Origin: Williamsia sp. 1138
Lineage (GTDB): Bacteria; Actinomycetota; Actinomycetes; Mycobacteriales; Mycobacteriaceae
Reading direction: 5' to 3'
NCBI RefSeq assembly: GCF_002095435.2
Contig: NZ_MJEJ02000048.1
Location: 1-64,000, forward strand
DNA length: 64,000 nt
Below are positions 44,024 through 52,833 of the stretch, piece after piece (position 1 is the stretch's first letter; each line of letters begins with the position of its first letter). The translations under genes and the position numbers were made by a program. Under the pieces are notes generated by a model, which was given only the letters and a program-made list of their open reading frames with translations, had not been told where the DNA came from and searched no databases.

Positions 44024-44790
44024 CGGAGAGGGGCATTGTTGCTGTTGTCACCGGCGCAGCATCCGGTATCGGCCGGGCCGCCGTCGAGATCATTCTCGAG
44101 CGCGGCGGATCGGTCGTCGCCTTCGATACGACCCCGGAGTCGCTGGATTGGTTGGCGGGCAACGAAAACGCTGTGCCTTTTGTCGGCGATGTCACCTTTG
44201 ACGTCGACAACCGCGCTGCCATCGAACTCGCCGAAGAGTCGTTCGGCAGGCTCGATGCCCTGATCCTCAATGCGGGGGTACCGGCCTCCGGCTCGATCGA
44301 GACCCTCGACATGGACGTCTTCGACCGCTCGATCAACGTCAACCTGCGCGCCGTGGCGCTCGGTGTGCGCGAATCGATTCCGGCGTTCCGGCGCAACGGC
44401 GGCGGTTCGGTGGTCATCACCGCATCGGCGACTGCGATGGGCGGTGAACCCAATCGCTGGCCCTATGCCGCCGCCAAGGCAGGTGTGGTCAATCTGGCGC
44501 GATCGTTCGCCATCGATCTCGCGAACGACAAGATCCGGGTCAACACCGTCTGTCCCGGTCCGATCAGCACCGGCATGACCAAGCGCATCGAGGAGAACAC
44601 GCCGGAGCGGTATCAGTCGCTCGCGTCGATGGTCCCTTTACAACGGTGGGGCACCGCCCGTGAGGTCGGTGAGGTCATCGCCTTCCTGGCTTCACCGTTG
44701 GCATCGTTTGTCACCGGCGCATCGATACCCGTCGACGGCGGGGCGACCTGCGGCAGTGGGCAGACCATCCCGATCCCCGCACCCGCCTGA
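44020..44790 (+). CDS. Short-chain dehydrogenase/reductase
   Basis: 256 residues. VAVVTGAASGIGRAA is the Rossmann motif and LILNAG the N-A-G motif. Catalytic Ser lies in VITASATAMGG and Tyr-Lys in YAAAKAGVV. The C terminus PVDGGATCGSGQTIP is typical. AFDTTP at the end of strand 2 has an Asp, suggesting NAD(H). It ends the operon that starts with the PEP-synthase-like gene; the ATGA overlap shows coupling to the alcohol dehydrogenase. It probably acts on a hydroxy or keto intermediate. Confidence 0.88.
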   Translation: MTERGIVAVVTGAASGIGRAAVEIILERGGSVVAFDTTPESLDWLAGNENAVPFVGDVTFDVDNRAAIELAEESFGRLDALILNAGVPASGSIETLDMDVFDRSINVNLRAVALGVRESIPAFRRNGGGSVVITASATAMGGEPNRWPYAAAKAGVVNLARSFAIDLANDKIRVNTVCPGPISTGMTKRIEENTPERYQSLASMVPLQRWGTAREVGEVIAFLASPLASFVTGASIPVDGGATCGSGQTIPIPAPA

Positions 44791-44797
44791 CCGCAAA

Positions 44798-44868
44798 CGC
44801 TCCACCTTTACGAAGACGCGCCACATATTTGTGGAGCGTCTTCGCATTAGTGGAGCGCCTTCGTATTT
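44798..44868. repeat. Nested inverted and direct repeats forming alternative hairpins
   Basis: A main hairpin (CGAAGACGC at 44811-44819 plus CCACA at 44821-44825, pairing with TGTGG at 44830-44834 and GCGTCTTCG at 44836-44844) lies between the convergent SDR and alcohol dehydrogenase genes. Its right arm is part of two adjoining 19-base direct repeats (44831-44849 and 44850-44868). CGCTCCAC at 44798-44805 can pair with either GTGGAGCG. It is probably a bidirectional terminator with switching folds. Confidence 0.65.
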
Positions 44869-44884
44869 CTGGACAGTTTGTGGG

Positions 44885-45940
44885 CTAGCGGCGGGGGTCG
44901 ACGAGGACCTTGGCGTGTTCGCTGGTTCCCGAATCGAGCTCGCGGAACATCGCCACCAGATCGCCGAGCCCGATCGTGCCGGTGTGCAGCGACTTCACGT
45001 CGATGCGTCCGTCCGCGATCAGCCTCATGGTGGCGGCGAAGTCTTCGTGGGAGTACGCGAGCGATCCGATGACGGTCAGTTCCCGGCTCTGCCAATCCCC
45101 GTAGCTGACGGACGAATTGGTGCCCGGGTAACCGAGTAGCGCGAGGGTTCCACCGCGCCTGACCAGCTCGGCCGAGGGCTGCAGCAGAGCCGCGACCCCG
45201 GTGCATTCGAACAGCACATCCGCGCCGAGCCCGTTCGTGGCCTCGGCCAGCAGCCCGGGCAGGTCGGCAGGCTCGACCACATCGGTGAAGCCGAGCGCTG
45301 TCGCCGCCGCCCGGCGCGGAGCCGACGGTTCACTGATGATGAGTCTGCCCGCACCGCCGGTGCGAGCGTGTTGCGCGGTGAGCAGGCCGATCGGTCCCGC
45401 GCCTTGGACCACGACGGTCGACCCGAACCGGAGCTGAGCCCGCCGGACCGCGTGAAACGTCACCGTCGCCGGTTCCATCAACGCCGCTTCCTCATCGGAC
45501 AGCTCGTCGAGCACCGGAATCGCCCGGCGAGCAGACACTTTCAGCTTGGTCGCGAAGCCACCATGGGCCGGGGCGTCGTCGGTGATGCCGTTGGCCTCCG
45601 CAAACGCCAGGTCACAGTTCGACGCGTGACCCGCCCGGCACTGTGCGCAGACGCCGCACGCGGGTCCCACACCGGCGACCACGCGCTGGCCGACGCGCAC
45701 CGTCGTGACGTCGGTGCCGACCGCGGTCACGGTGCCCATCCATTCGTGGCCGAAGACCGCAGGAGGTAGGGCTGCCGACGCGTACCCGTGGGTGTCCGTG
45801 GCGCAGATGCCACAGAAGCCGATGTCGACCACCACACCGTCGGGCGCCGGCTCCGGCTCGGCCTCGACCACGGTTTCCGCGACTTCCGGCGCAACCATGT
45901 GAACGAACTTGTTCTCCACTGCAGATGTCATGCGAGTCAT
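44885..45940 (-). CDS. Zinc-dependent alcohol dehydrogenase, second copy
   Basis: About 351 residues of the MDR family, distinct from the copy at 42917. Catalytic zinc: GFCGICATDTHGY (about 42) and FGHEWMG (about 65). Structural zinc: CGVCAQCRAGHASNC (about 95-109). NAD region: VQGAGPIGLLTAQHAR with ISEPS after strand 2. It resembles threonine / sorbitol-type dehydrogenases with a polyol-like pocket, but the substrate is not clear. ATG 45940 shares a base with the stop of the preceding gene (TGATG); GTG 45943 and ATG 45931 are alternatives. Confidence 0.88.
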   Translation of the reverse strand: MTRMTSAVENKFVHMVAPEVAETVVEAEPEPAPDGVVVDIGFCGICATDTHGYASAALPPAVFGHEWMGTVTAVGTDVTTVRVGQRVVAGVGPACGVCAQCRAGHASNCDLAFAEANGITDDAPAHGGFATKLKVSARRAIPVLDELSDEEAALMEPATVTFHAVRRAQLRFGSTVVVQGAGPIGLLTAQHARTGGAGRLIISEPSAPRRAAATALGFTDVVEPADLPGLLAEATNGLGADVLFECTGVAALLQPSAELVRRGGTLALLGYPGTNSSVSYGDWQSRELTVIGSLAYSHEDFAATMRLIADGRIDVKSLHTGTIGLGDLVAMFRELDSGTSEHAKVLVDPRR

Positions 45941-46908
45941 CACTTTCCGGTCATGCGCCCGACGATGGGCGCGAATTGTTCGTACGCTCGGTCACCGATG
46001 GTGAAGTAGGAGAAGCCGAACTCTTCGCGACGTTGTTCGAGCTGCTCGCAGATGTCATCGACCGATCCTACGAGCGCGTGGGGAAAGGCCCGCAGCTCGT
46101 CGCGCGTGAATCCCGTGCGCTCGATCAGGGCTTCTTCGGTGACATCGGTCTGACCCTCGATGGCGACGAAGTAGGCACCCGTCTCGAGTTCGATGTCGGA
46201 CATCCGGTCTCCCGCGCCGGCGCGCACCCAGCCCAACTTCTTGTGTGTCTCTTCGACGGTCGAGGTGAGCACGCTGTCCGAGCCGAGCACGCCCGAACGG
46301 TTGTTGAAGTTGATGCTGACGATGTCGGCAGTTCTGCCTGCCAACGTCAGCACCCGCCGCGCTCCGCCGCCGATCATGATCGGGGGCGCGATCTCGGGGA
46401 CCGGCAATGGCGAGAAGCCGTGCGCCTTCACGAACGTGCCGTCGACCTTGATCTCGCTTCCGGACAGGTACTGGGTGATCAGCTCGACGGTTTCCTCGAG
46501 CCGGTCCACTCGCAGACCTGCCGACGGGAAGTCGATGCCCATCGCGTCGTATTCAGAGCCGAGCCAGCCTGCGCCAAGCCCGATCTCGATCCGGTCTGGT
46601 GCGAACATCGCCAGCGTCGCAGCCTCTTTCGCCAGCACCACCGGTTCGTGGTAGCTGGTGCAGAACATGCGGCAACCGACCTTCAACGTGTCGGTGACCT
46701 CGGCGGCGACGGCCATGCTCGTGATCGGCGCCATGGTCACCGGTCGGTGCCCGGTCGGGTCGAGTGCGGGGCCCGGCCCGATGTAGTGATCGGACACGTG
46801 CAGGGCTGAATAGCCCATGTCTTCGACCTTGTGCGCGACGTCGCGCCATTCCTGTCCGGTGTTTGCCCGATAGACCTGGGCAGCGAACCTGAAGGGTTTC
46901 TTAGTCAT
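45940..46908 (-). CDS. LLM-class F420-type oxidoreductase, second copy
   Basis: 322 residues. FRFAAQVYRANTGQEWRD begins the barrel. SALHVSDHYIGPGPALDPTG, TLKVGCRMFCTSYHEPVVLAKEAATLAMFAPDRIEIGLGAGW and APPIMIGGGARRVLTLAGRTADIV are the usual LLM segments, here of the F420 subgroup found in mycobacteria. The partner alcohol dehydrogenase is translationally coupled, so one may oxidise the alcohol and the other act on the product. It is not closely similar to the LLM protein at 41973. Confidence 0.82.
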   Translation of the reverse strand: MTKKPFRFAAQVYRANTGQEWRDVAHKVEDMGYSALHVSDHYIGPGPALDPTGHRPVTMAPITSMAVAAEVTDTLKVGCRMFCTSYHEPVVLAKEAATLAMFAPDRIEIGLGAGWLGSEYDAMGIDFPSAGLRVDRLEETVELITQYLSGSEIKVDGTFVKAHGFSPLPVPEIAPPIMIGGGARRVLTLAGRTADIVSINFNNRSGVLGSDSVLTSTVEETHKKLGWVRAGAGDRMSDIELETGAYFVAIEGQTDVTEEALIERTGFTRDELRAFPHALVGSVDDICEQLEQRREEFGFSYFTIGDRAYEQFAPIVGRMTGK

Positions 46909-46937
46909 GACTACAGTTTCTCATTTTTCGTCGATTT

Positions 46938-47780
46938 TCACGAGGCCGGGCTCGGTGCCGGGGTCGCTGCTCTCAAGACCTCGCGCGCTGCCCGGCCGAG
47001 GTCGGCGGTCCACCCACGTGGGTCGGTGACGGACCGGGCCGAGGGCGCCTCCACACTGACCGCGGCCGTCTGCGGCAGCCGCCGCAGCAGCTCCACCAGG
47101 GGCAATGCCCCCGTTCCCGGCGCGAGGCGATCGGTCCGGGCCTCCGTGATGGCCGTGTTGTGGTCTGCGGCCGGTGCGTCCGTGGGTGCATCGCAGAGCT
47201 GGCAGTACGGCAGCAATTCGGGGGCGATGGCGTCGAGCTCGGACCACTGTGAGCCTGCGCGAGACCAGTGCAGTGCGTCCACCAGAAGGCCCGCATCCGA
47301 ACCACGCGCATCCACCACGAACCTCGCCGCGGCGCTCATGTCGCGGACGGACGAGAAGATCATGGGCTCCAGACAGGCTCGAAGTCCGTGGGCCCCGGCC
47401 AGCTCTGCCAGCTCGGCGAAGTTCTCGGTGGCCCGCGCGTAGTCGTCATCGAGCACCGTCACCAGTAGGAAACTCGCGTTCAGTTCCGCCCCCGCCTCGA
47501 GCACCGCCGACCAATCCGTCCGCGAACTCCCCGGATGCAACTTGACCACCTCGACATCGAGTACGCGCATCCCGTTGGCGGACAGGGCACTCTTGGTCTC
47601 ACGCAGCAGCGACGACCCCGCGGAGATCCGAAACCCGCGGTCCTGCGCTGTCTGCGCCACCCGCAGCCCGACCGCGTCGAAACCACCGAAGGCGGCGTTC
47701 TCGATGAACTGCGGTGGCGGCACGCCGATCGCCGACAGGTGCGATAGGGACAATATGCGTTGCGCTGGAGTGACTTCCAC
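46938..47780 (-). CDS. Xylose-isomerase-like TIM-barrel protein
   Basis: About 280 residues related to sugar-phosphate isomerase/epimerase (AP endonuclease 2) barrels: RVLDVEVVKLHPG, SFLLVTVLDDDY, LRACLEPMIFSSV, AGLLVDALHWSRAGSQWSEL and YCQLCDAP hold the Glu, Asp and His positions of the metal site. The activity could be isomerase, epimerase or dehydratase. The frame is open to 47852, but that would translate through a perfect 14-bp terminator hairpin; GTG 47780 with GGAG just upstream avoids it and is preferred. The substrate is unknown. Confidence 0.7.
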   Translation of the reverse strand: MEVTPAQRILSLSHLSAIGVPPPQFIENAAFGGFDAVGLRVAQTAQDRGFRISAGSSLLRETKSALSANGMRVLDVEVVKLHPGSSRTDWSAVLEAGAELNASFLLVTVLDDDYARATENFAELAELAGAHGLRACLEPMIFSSVRDMSAAARFVVDARGSDAGLLVDALHWSRAGSQWSELDAIAPELLPYCQLCDAPTDAPAADHNTAITEARTDRLAPGTGALPLVELLRRLPQTAAVSVEAPSARSVTDPRGWTADLGRAAREVLRAATPAPSPAS

Positions 47781-47810
47781 CCTTACTCCGATCTGGTTGC
47801 CGCCTGAGAC

Positions 47811-47850
47811 GACACTGCCCGGGCGGTCGTGCTCGGGCCCGGGCAGTGTC
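47811..47850. terminator. 14-bp terminator hairpin of the ABC importer operon
   Basis: GACACTGCCCGGGC (47811-47824) pairs perfectly with GCCCGGGCAGTGTC (47837-47850), loop 12 bases. On the minus strand it starts 21 bases after the stop of the last binding-protein gene. Confidence 0.8.
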
Positions 47851-47870
47851 ATTTCAGGGGGTGCTGATTC

Positions 47871-48995
47871 CTACTTGAGCCACAGGGCCTTGAACTGGTC
47901 CTGGTAGTCCGCGACACCTACCCAGTAGCCCGTGTCGGCGTCGATGACGGCGGAGTCGATGTTCTCCGCGTTGAGCAGCTGAGTCGGGAGGAACGCCGCG
48001 TCTGCCGGAGCGAGGTCGTCGCCGTTGAACTGGCGGGCCAGCATGTCGATGACACGCCATCCGAGAATCTGGACCGGGAATCCAACCCACACGCTGTTGT
48101 CGCCGTCTTTGAGCGACTTCAGGTTGTCGGGAGTGGGGGTCTGACCCGCGAAGGTCACCTGATCCTGCAGTCCCGCGCCGCGCAGGGCCGCGTCGACGCC
48201 GAGCACGAGGTCTCCGAAGGAGAACACCGCGTAGTTGATGTTCGGATCACGCTGCAGCGTACTGACGACACTCTGCGGGGTCTTGGTACCGAGATCGGCG
48301 ACCTGCTGGTTGACGAGTTCGACCTTGCAATCGGGGCACTGAGCCTTCATCTGCGCGGTGAACGCATCGGTGAAGATGTTCAGGATCGGGTAGTCGGTGA
48401 TGGTGAAGATGGCGACGTTGGCCTTGCCCTCGGACTCGGCGACCACCTGGCTGGCGACCATCTTGCCCCACTCCTGCACCTGCCCGTCTCCGTCCAGCGA
48501 CGTCGAGATGACGCCGGGGATCGGCTCACCGGACACGCTGTCGGCGATCACCGGGATGCCGGCCGCCTTGGCGGATTCGATCTGCTTGGCGACCATCGAC
48601 AGCGGGGTGCCGGACATGTGGATGGCATCTGGTTTGAGCGCGATCGCCTGGTCGATGGCCTTGCCTGCAGCCTCGGCGTCGGTGCCCATGATGATGCGCT
48701 GGTAGCGCCAGCCCAGCAGATCGGCCGCCTGCTGGATGGCGTCGTTCTTGGCACTCGAGATCGGCTGAGGCGTCTCGATGCTGATGACGTACTTGCCGGC
48801 GACGGGAGCCTTGCTCAGTGGGGTGTCGAGGACGAGACCGGCAGGCGCCGCCTCGTACTGGTCTGCCACTGCCTGCGCGCCGGAGACGTCGGCCGCTTGG
48901 CCGCTTCCCCCGCCGTCGGAGCTGCTACACGCTGTCGCGAACATACTCGCGGCGACAACGGCGACGAACGCCTTTGTCCATCTGGTGGTCTTCAC
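47871..48995 (-). CDS. Ribose-type ABC importer substrate-binding lipoprotein (copy 2)
   Basis: 374 residues. The signal peptide ends in FATAC (lipobox, Cys23), followed by a Ser/Gly linker. A periplasmic-binding-protein type 1 (Peripla_BP_4) fold follows: YVISIETPQPISSAKNDAIQQAADLLGW, AIDQAIALKPDAIHMSGTPL, AAGIPVIADS and NIFTDAFTAQM. Such proteins bring sugars, polyols or small cyclic compounds to RbsA/RbsC-type complexes. It is closely similar along its length to the protein at 49059-50183, so the pair arose by tandem duplication. It is the last gene of the importer set. Confidence 0.9.
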   Translation of the reverse strand: MKTTRWTKAFVAVVAASMFATACSSSDGGGSGQAADVSGAQAVADQYEAAPAGLVLDTPLSKAPVAGKYVISIETPQPISSAKNDAIQQAADLLGWRYQRIIMGTDAEAAGKAIDQAIALKPDAIHMSGTPLSMVAKQIESAKAAGIPVIADSVSGEPIPGVISTSLDGDGQVQEWGKMVASQVVAESEGKANVAIFTITDYPILNIFTDAFTAQMKAQCPDCKVELVNQQVADLGTKTPQSVVSTLQRDPNINYAVFSFGDLVLGVDAALRGAGLQDQVTFAGQTPTPDNLKSLKDGDNSVWVGFPVQILGWRVIDMLARQFNGDDLAPADAAFLPTQLLNAENIDSAVIDADTGYWVGVADYQDQFKALWLK

Positions 48996-49058
48996 TGGGA
49001 TTCCTCTCGGGGGGTGGCTTGAGCGCCGTGGACTGAACGAAAATTGTTGTCGGGAAAA

Positions 49059-50183
49059 CTATTTGAGCCAGAGCTTCTCGAACTGCTCCTGGTAGTCGGC
49101 CACACCGATGTAGAAACCGGTGTCGGGATCGAGTACTGCGGAGTCGATGTTGTTCTTGTTCAACAACTGCGTCGGCAGGAAGGCGTCATCGGCGGGTTGC
49201 AGGGAGTCGCCGTTGAACTGACGCGCGAGCATGTCGAGAACACGCCAGCCGATGATCTGGATCGGGAACCCGACCCACACGCTGTCGTCACCGTCTTTGA
49301 GCGACTTCAGGTTCTCGGGCGACGGGCTCTGTCCGGCGAACCGGACCTGGTCCTGTAGGCCTGCTCCCCGCAACGCGGCGTCGACACCGAGGACGAGGTC
49401 GCCGAACGAGAAGACCGCCCAGTTGATGGAGGGGTCGCGCTGCAGCGTGCTGACCACACTCTGCGGGGTCTTGGTACCGAGGTCGGTGACCTGCTGATTG
49501 ACCATCTGGGTCTTGCACCCAGGGCACAGGGTCTCGAGCTGCGCCTTGAACGCATCGGTGAAGATGTTCAGGATCGAGTAATCGGTGATCGTGAAGATGG
49601 CGATGTTCGCGTTGCCGTCACTGTCCGCGACCACCTGACTCGCCACCATCTTGCCCCACTCCTGCACCTGGGCGATGCCATCGATGGAGGTGGAGATGAC
49701 ACCCGGGACCGGCTCGTCGCCCACACTGTCGGCGATGACAGGAATGCCTGCCGCCTTGGCGGATTCGATCTGCTTGCTCAGCATCGCGAGCGGGGTACCT
49801 GCGATGTGGATGGCGTCCGGCTTCAGGGCGATGGCCTGGTCCATGGCCTTCGGTGCGGCCTCGGCATCGGTGCCCATCAGGATGCGCTGGTAGCGCCAGC
49901 CCAGCACGTCCGCCGCCTGCGCGATGGCGTCGTCTTTCGCGACCGCGATCGGCTGGGGCGTCTCGATACTGATGACGAACTTGCCGGTGTCCGGGGCACG
50001 GCTCAGCGGAGTGTCGAGGATCAGGTTGGTCGGCGCGGCCTGGAACTGATCCGCGACAGCAACGGCCGCCGACACATCCGCGGGCTCGCTCGATCCGCCG
50101 CTGTCCGAACTGCTGCATGCAGTCGCCAAGAGACTCGCGGAGACAACGGCGACGATCGCCTTTGTCCAGCTGGTTTTTCTCAC
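49059..50183 (-). CDS. Ribose-type ABC importer substrate-binding lipoprotein (copy 1)
   Basis: 374 residues, the same length as copy 2 and alignable without obvious gaps: lipobox LLATAC, FVISIETPQPIAVAKDDAIAQ, AMDQAIALKPDAIHIAGTPL, CPGCKTQMVNQQ and GFYIGVADYQEQFEKLWLK. Differences cluster in the N-terminal linker and in parts that may line the ligand cleft (SIDGIAQ versus SLDGDGQ). Two Cys in CPGC may form a disulfide. It lies 47 bases after the permease gene, so it is probably the original binding protein. Confidence 0.9.
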   Translation of the reverse strand: MRKTSWTKAIVAVVSASLLATACSSSDSGGSSEPADVSAAVAVADQFQAAPTNLILDTPLSRAPDTGKFVISIETPQPIAVAKDDAIAQAADVLGWRYQRILMGTDAEAAPKAMDQAIALKPDAIHIAGTPLAMLSKQIESAKAAGIPVIADSVGDEPVPGVISTSIDGIAQVQEWGKMVASQVVADSDGNANIAIFTITDYSILNIFTDAFKAQLETLCPGCKTQMVNQQVTDLGTKTPQSVVSTLQRDPSINWAVFSFGDLVLGVDAALRGAGLQDQVRFAGQSPSPENLKSLKDGDDSVWVGFPIQIIGWRVLDMLARQFNGDSLQPADDAFLPTQLLNKNNIDSAVLDPDTGFYIGVADYQEQFEKLWLK

Positions 50184-50230
50184 AGGTGTCCTTTCCAGGG
50201 TGGCCGAGCGGCCGAGAAGTGAACGAAGAG

Positions 50231-51259
50231 TCAGACCCGGCGAGCGGTCCGCGCAGCGAGCGCGACGGCGATGATCAGCGCCAGACCGTTGAAGAGGTCA
50301 TTGACGTAGCTCGGTGCGCCGGCGAGCTGCAGGCCCTTGACACCGGTGGCGAGGAGGTAGATCGCGATGAGGGTACCGAGAACGTTCACCCGGCCTGCGC
50401 GGATCTGGGTGGAACCGAGGAATACGGCCGAGAACGCCGGGAGCAGATAGGACGGCCCGATGTCGGGTGCCGCGGTACCGAGCTTGGCGGCCAGGATCAC
50501 GCCGGTCAATGCCGCAACCGTCGCTGATGTGACCAAGGCGCCGAACATGATTCGCTCGACGCGGAGTCCGGCGAGGCGAGCTGCCTGCCGATTGCCTCCG
50601 GTGGCATAGAGGTAACGGCCGAGCGGAGTCTTCTCCAGGACCACGTACATGACCGCTGCGACCGCGATCATGTAGAAGAACGGAAGCGGCAGACCCAGAA
50701 ACGGCTTGCTGCCCATGTCCAGGAATCCGTCGGTGAAGCCCTCGGTGATCTGCTTTCCGTCTGTCACGAAGTAGGTACCTGCCAGCAGGATGCTGGACAT
50801 ACCCAACGTCGCGATGAACGAGTCGACGTTGAGCTTGACCACCACGAATCCGTTGACCGCACCGATGAGGGCACCGCACAACAGGGTGGTGATGACGGCG
50901 ATCGGAGCGGCGATCCCCTGCGACAGCTGATACGAGACCATCGCCACCGAGAAGCCCATCACCCCCGCGATCGAAAGGTCGAAGACTCCTGCCGCGAGGG
51001 GCACGATGAGGCCGATGGCGAGCATCGCCGTGATGGCCTGATCGCCCGCGATGATACGGAAGTTGCCCTCGGTCAGGAACAGGTCGGGGATCCAGATCGC
51101 GAACAGTACGATGATGGCGACCCACACGTACAGTCCGCTGAATCGGTCGAGTCCCAGATTGATCTTGCGGCCCTGTGGCTTGTCGGGCAGAAAGTCGCCG
51201 CCACCCTGGGGCTGACCCTTCGGTGACGTCGCCTTGCCTTCGGCCGATTGTGTTGTCAT
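50231..51259 (-). CDS. Ribose-type ABC importer permease
   Basis: 342 residues, about 8-10 helices of the BPD_transp_2 (RbsC/AraH) family. AITAMLAIGLIVPLAAGVFDLSIAG (first half), NGFVVVKLNVDSFIATLGMSSILLAGTYFVTDG, GRYLYATGGNRQAARLAGLRVERI (the coupling segment that contacts the ATPase) and GRVNVLGTLIAIYLLATGVKGLQLAGAP are conserved. AAAGGA before ATG 51259 favours this start over ATG 51277. It sits 30 bases downstream of the ATPase. Confidence 0.92.
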   Translation of the reverse strand: MTTQSAEGKATSPKGQPQGGGDFLPDKPQGRKINLGLDRFSGLYVWVAIIVLFAIWIPDLFLTEGNFRIIAGDQAITAMLAIGLIVPLAAGVFDLSIAGVMGFSVAMVSYQLSQGIAAPIAVITTLLCGALIGAVNGFVVVKLNVDSFIATLGMSSILLAGTYFVTDGKQITEGFTDGFLDMGSKPFLGLPLPFFYMIAVAAVMYVVLEKTPLGRYLYATGGNRQAARLAGLRVERIMFGALVTSATVAALTGVILAAKLGTAAPDIGPSYLLPAFSAVFLGSTQIRAGRVNVLGTLIAIYLLATGVKGLQLAGAPSYVNDLFNGLALIIAVALAARTARRV

Positions 51260-51289
51260 GGTGTTCCTTTCGGACATCGCGGGGGAGGC

Positions 51290-52813
51290 TCAGGCCTCGA
51301 CGCGAGCAGGTTTCTTGAGTGTCGAGGCGGTCAACCGGTCAGGGTCGATCCGGGGGCGGGAGAAGTCGTCGACCACGCAGCCGGCCGACAGCACGATCAC
51401 GCGATCGCACAGGCGGGTGAGTTCGCCGTGATCGGTGGAGACCACCAGCACCGCGGCGCCGGACTGCGCGGCGTCGTCGACAAGTGTGTGGATGTCAGCT
51501 TTTGCGCCGATGTCGACGCCTTGGGTGGGTTCGTCGAGCAGTAGTACGCGCGGCTTGCGGCGCAGCCAACGGGCCAACACCACCTTCTGCTGGTTGCCGC
51601 CGCTGAGAGTGCCGAGATGACGTTCGGTGTTGCCGGAGGGGCGTACTCCGAGCCTCTCGAGCCACGTCGCGACGTCCGACTTCTCACGCTTCATCCGCAG
51701 CATGCCGCCCTTCGTGTACGCCCAGGGATCGGCGACCGAGACGTTCTCCCGGAGGGATGCGGTGGCGAAGGCTGCATTGCTCAATCGTTCGGCGGGAACA
51801 CATCCCACGCCCGCAGCCATCGCGAGATCGGGACGGCCGTTTTCCACGGTCTTGCCGTCGACGACGACCGTGCCACCCCTGGTCTCGGCGCCGAACAGTG
51901 CGGGGACGATCTGTTCGCGACCCGATCCGGTGATACCCGCGATTCCGAGCACCTCACCCGATCGAATCGAGAAGTCGAGGTCTGTCACGGAACCGCAGGA
52001 CAACCCACGGACCTCGAGGACGGGATCTCCTGCGGTGTCGGTGGTCTCGTCGGGTTCTGCGAGGAACTCCTCGACGCGGCGACCGATCATCAGTTCCACC
52101 AGTCCCGGCTCATCGAGACCCTCGAGGCTCCGGGTGGTCACGATGTTGCCGTCGCGCATGACCGTCACGCTGTCGCACAGCGAGAAGACCTCATTGAGGT
52201 GGTGCGAGACGAACAGCACCGCGACCCCACGATCCCGAATCCTGCGCACGAGGTCGAAGAGTCGGACCGCCTCGGCCGCAGGCAGGTTCGCGGTCGGCTC
52301 GTCGAGCACCAGGATGTTCGTCGCGCCCGAGCGGTCCTGCACGGCGCGGGCGATCGCCAACATCGTGCGTTCGCTCATGCTCAGTGCGGAAGCGAGCTTC
52401 TTGAGATCGATGTCGAAGCCGAGTTCGGCGAGGGCGGCTCTGGCCTGCGCTCTTTCGGCCTTGAAGTCGATCGTGCCGACGGCCCGGGTCTTGTAACCAT
52501 GCCCCAGCGCCAGGTTGTCGACGACGTCGAGACTCTCGACCAGCCCCAGCTCTTGGTGGACAAACCGCAACCCGGCTGCTTCACCGCTCCCGGGGACACC
52601 GAGGTTCAGTTCGCTGCCCGCGACGACGATCTTCGCGCCGTCGTCCGGATCATGATATCCGGCAAGAACTTTGATGAGTGTAGATTTTCCGCATCCGTTC
52701 TGTCCGACCAGACCGCGAATTTCACCGGGCGCGAGAACGAGAGTCACATCATTGAGTGCTCGCTGACCGCCGAAAGTCTTGGAAAGACCGCTGATACTGA
52801 GCGCGTCTGTCAT
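51290..52813 (-). CDS. Ribose-type ABC importer ATPase (two nucleotide-binding domains)
   Basis: 507 residues, RbsA/MglA-like. NBD1 has Walker A GQNGCGKST (about 38), signature LSMSERTMLAIARA (about 144) and Walker B NILVLDEPT (about 168). NBD2 has the usual degenerate Walker A GITGSGREQ, signature LSGGNQQKV (about 403) and Walker B LLLDEPTQGVD (about 423). It drives uptake with the permease and binding proteins. The start is ATG 52813. Upstream lies an inverted copy of the shared operator motif (52874-52887), so uptake is probably regulated with the catabolic operons. Confidence 0.93.
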   Translation of the reverse strand: MTDALSISGLSKTFGGQRALNDVTLVLAPGEIRGLVGQNGCGKSTLIKVLAGYHDPDDGAKIVVAGSELNLGVPGSGEAAGLRFVHQELGLVESLDVVDNLALGHGYKTRAVGTIDFKAERAQARAALAELGFDIDLKKLASALSMSERTMLAIARAVQDRSGATNILVLDEPTANLPAAEAVRLFDLVRRIRDRGVAVLFVSHHLNEVFSLCDSVTVMRDGNIVTTRSLEGLDEPGLVELMIGRRVEEFLAEPDETTDTAGDPVLEVRGLSCGSVTDLDFSIRSGEVLGIAGITGSGREQIVPALFGAETRGGTVVVDGKTVENGRPDLAMAAGVGCVPAERLSNAAFATASLRENVSVADPWAYTKGGMLRMKREKSDVATWLERLGVRPSGNTERHLGTLSGGNQQKVVLARWLRRKPRVLLLDEPTQGVDIGAKADIHTLVDDAAQSGAAVLVVSTDHGELTRLCDRVIVLSAGCVVDDFSRPRIDPDRLTASTLKKPARVEA

Positions 52814-52833
52814 TTGGGCCTACCTACGTGAGG

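Noticed and set aside
46938-47852. Longer start of the TIM-barrel gene at 47852
   Set aside because: It would translate through the perfect 14-bp hairpin 47811-47850, which is better read as the importer terminator. GTG 47780 has a GGAG site.
51617-52831. 404-residue plus-strand frame
   Set aside because: Antisense shadow of the importer ATPase; composition is typical of complementary-strand frames.
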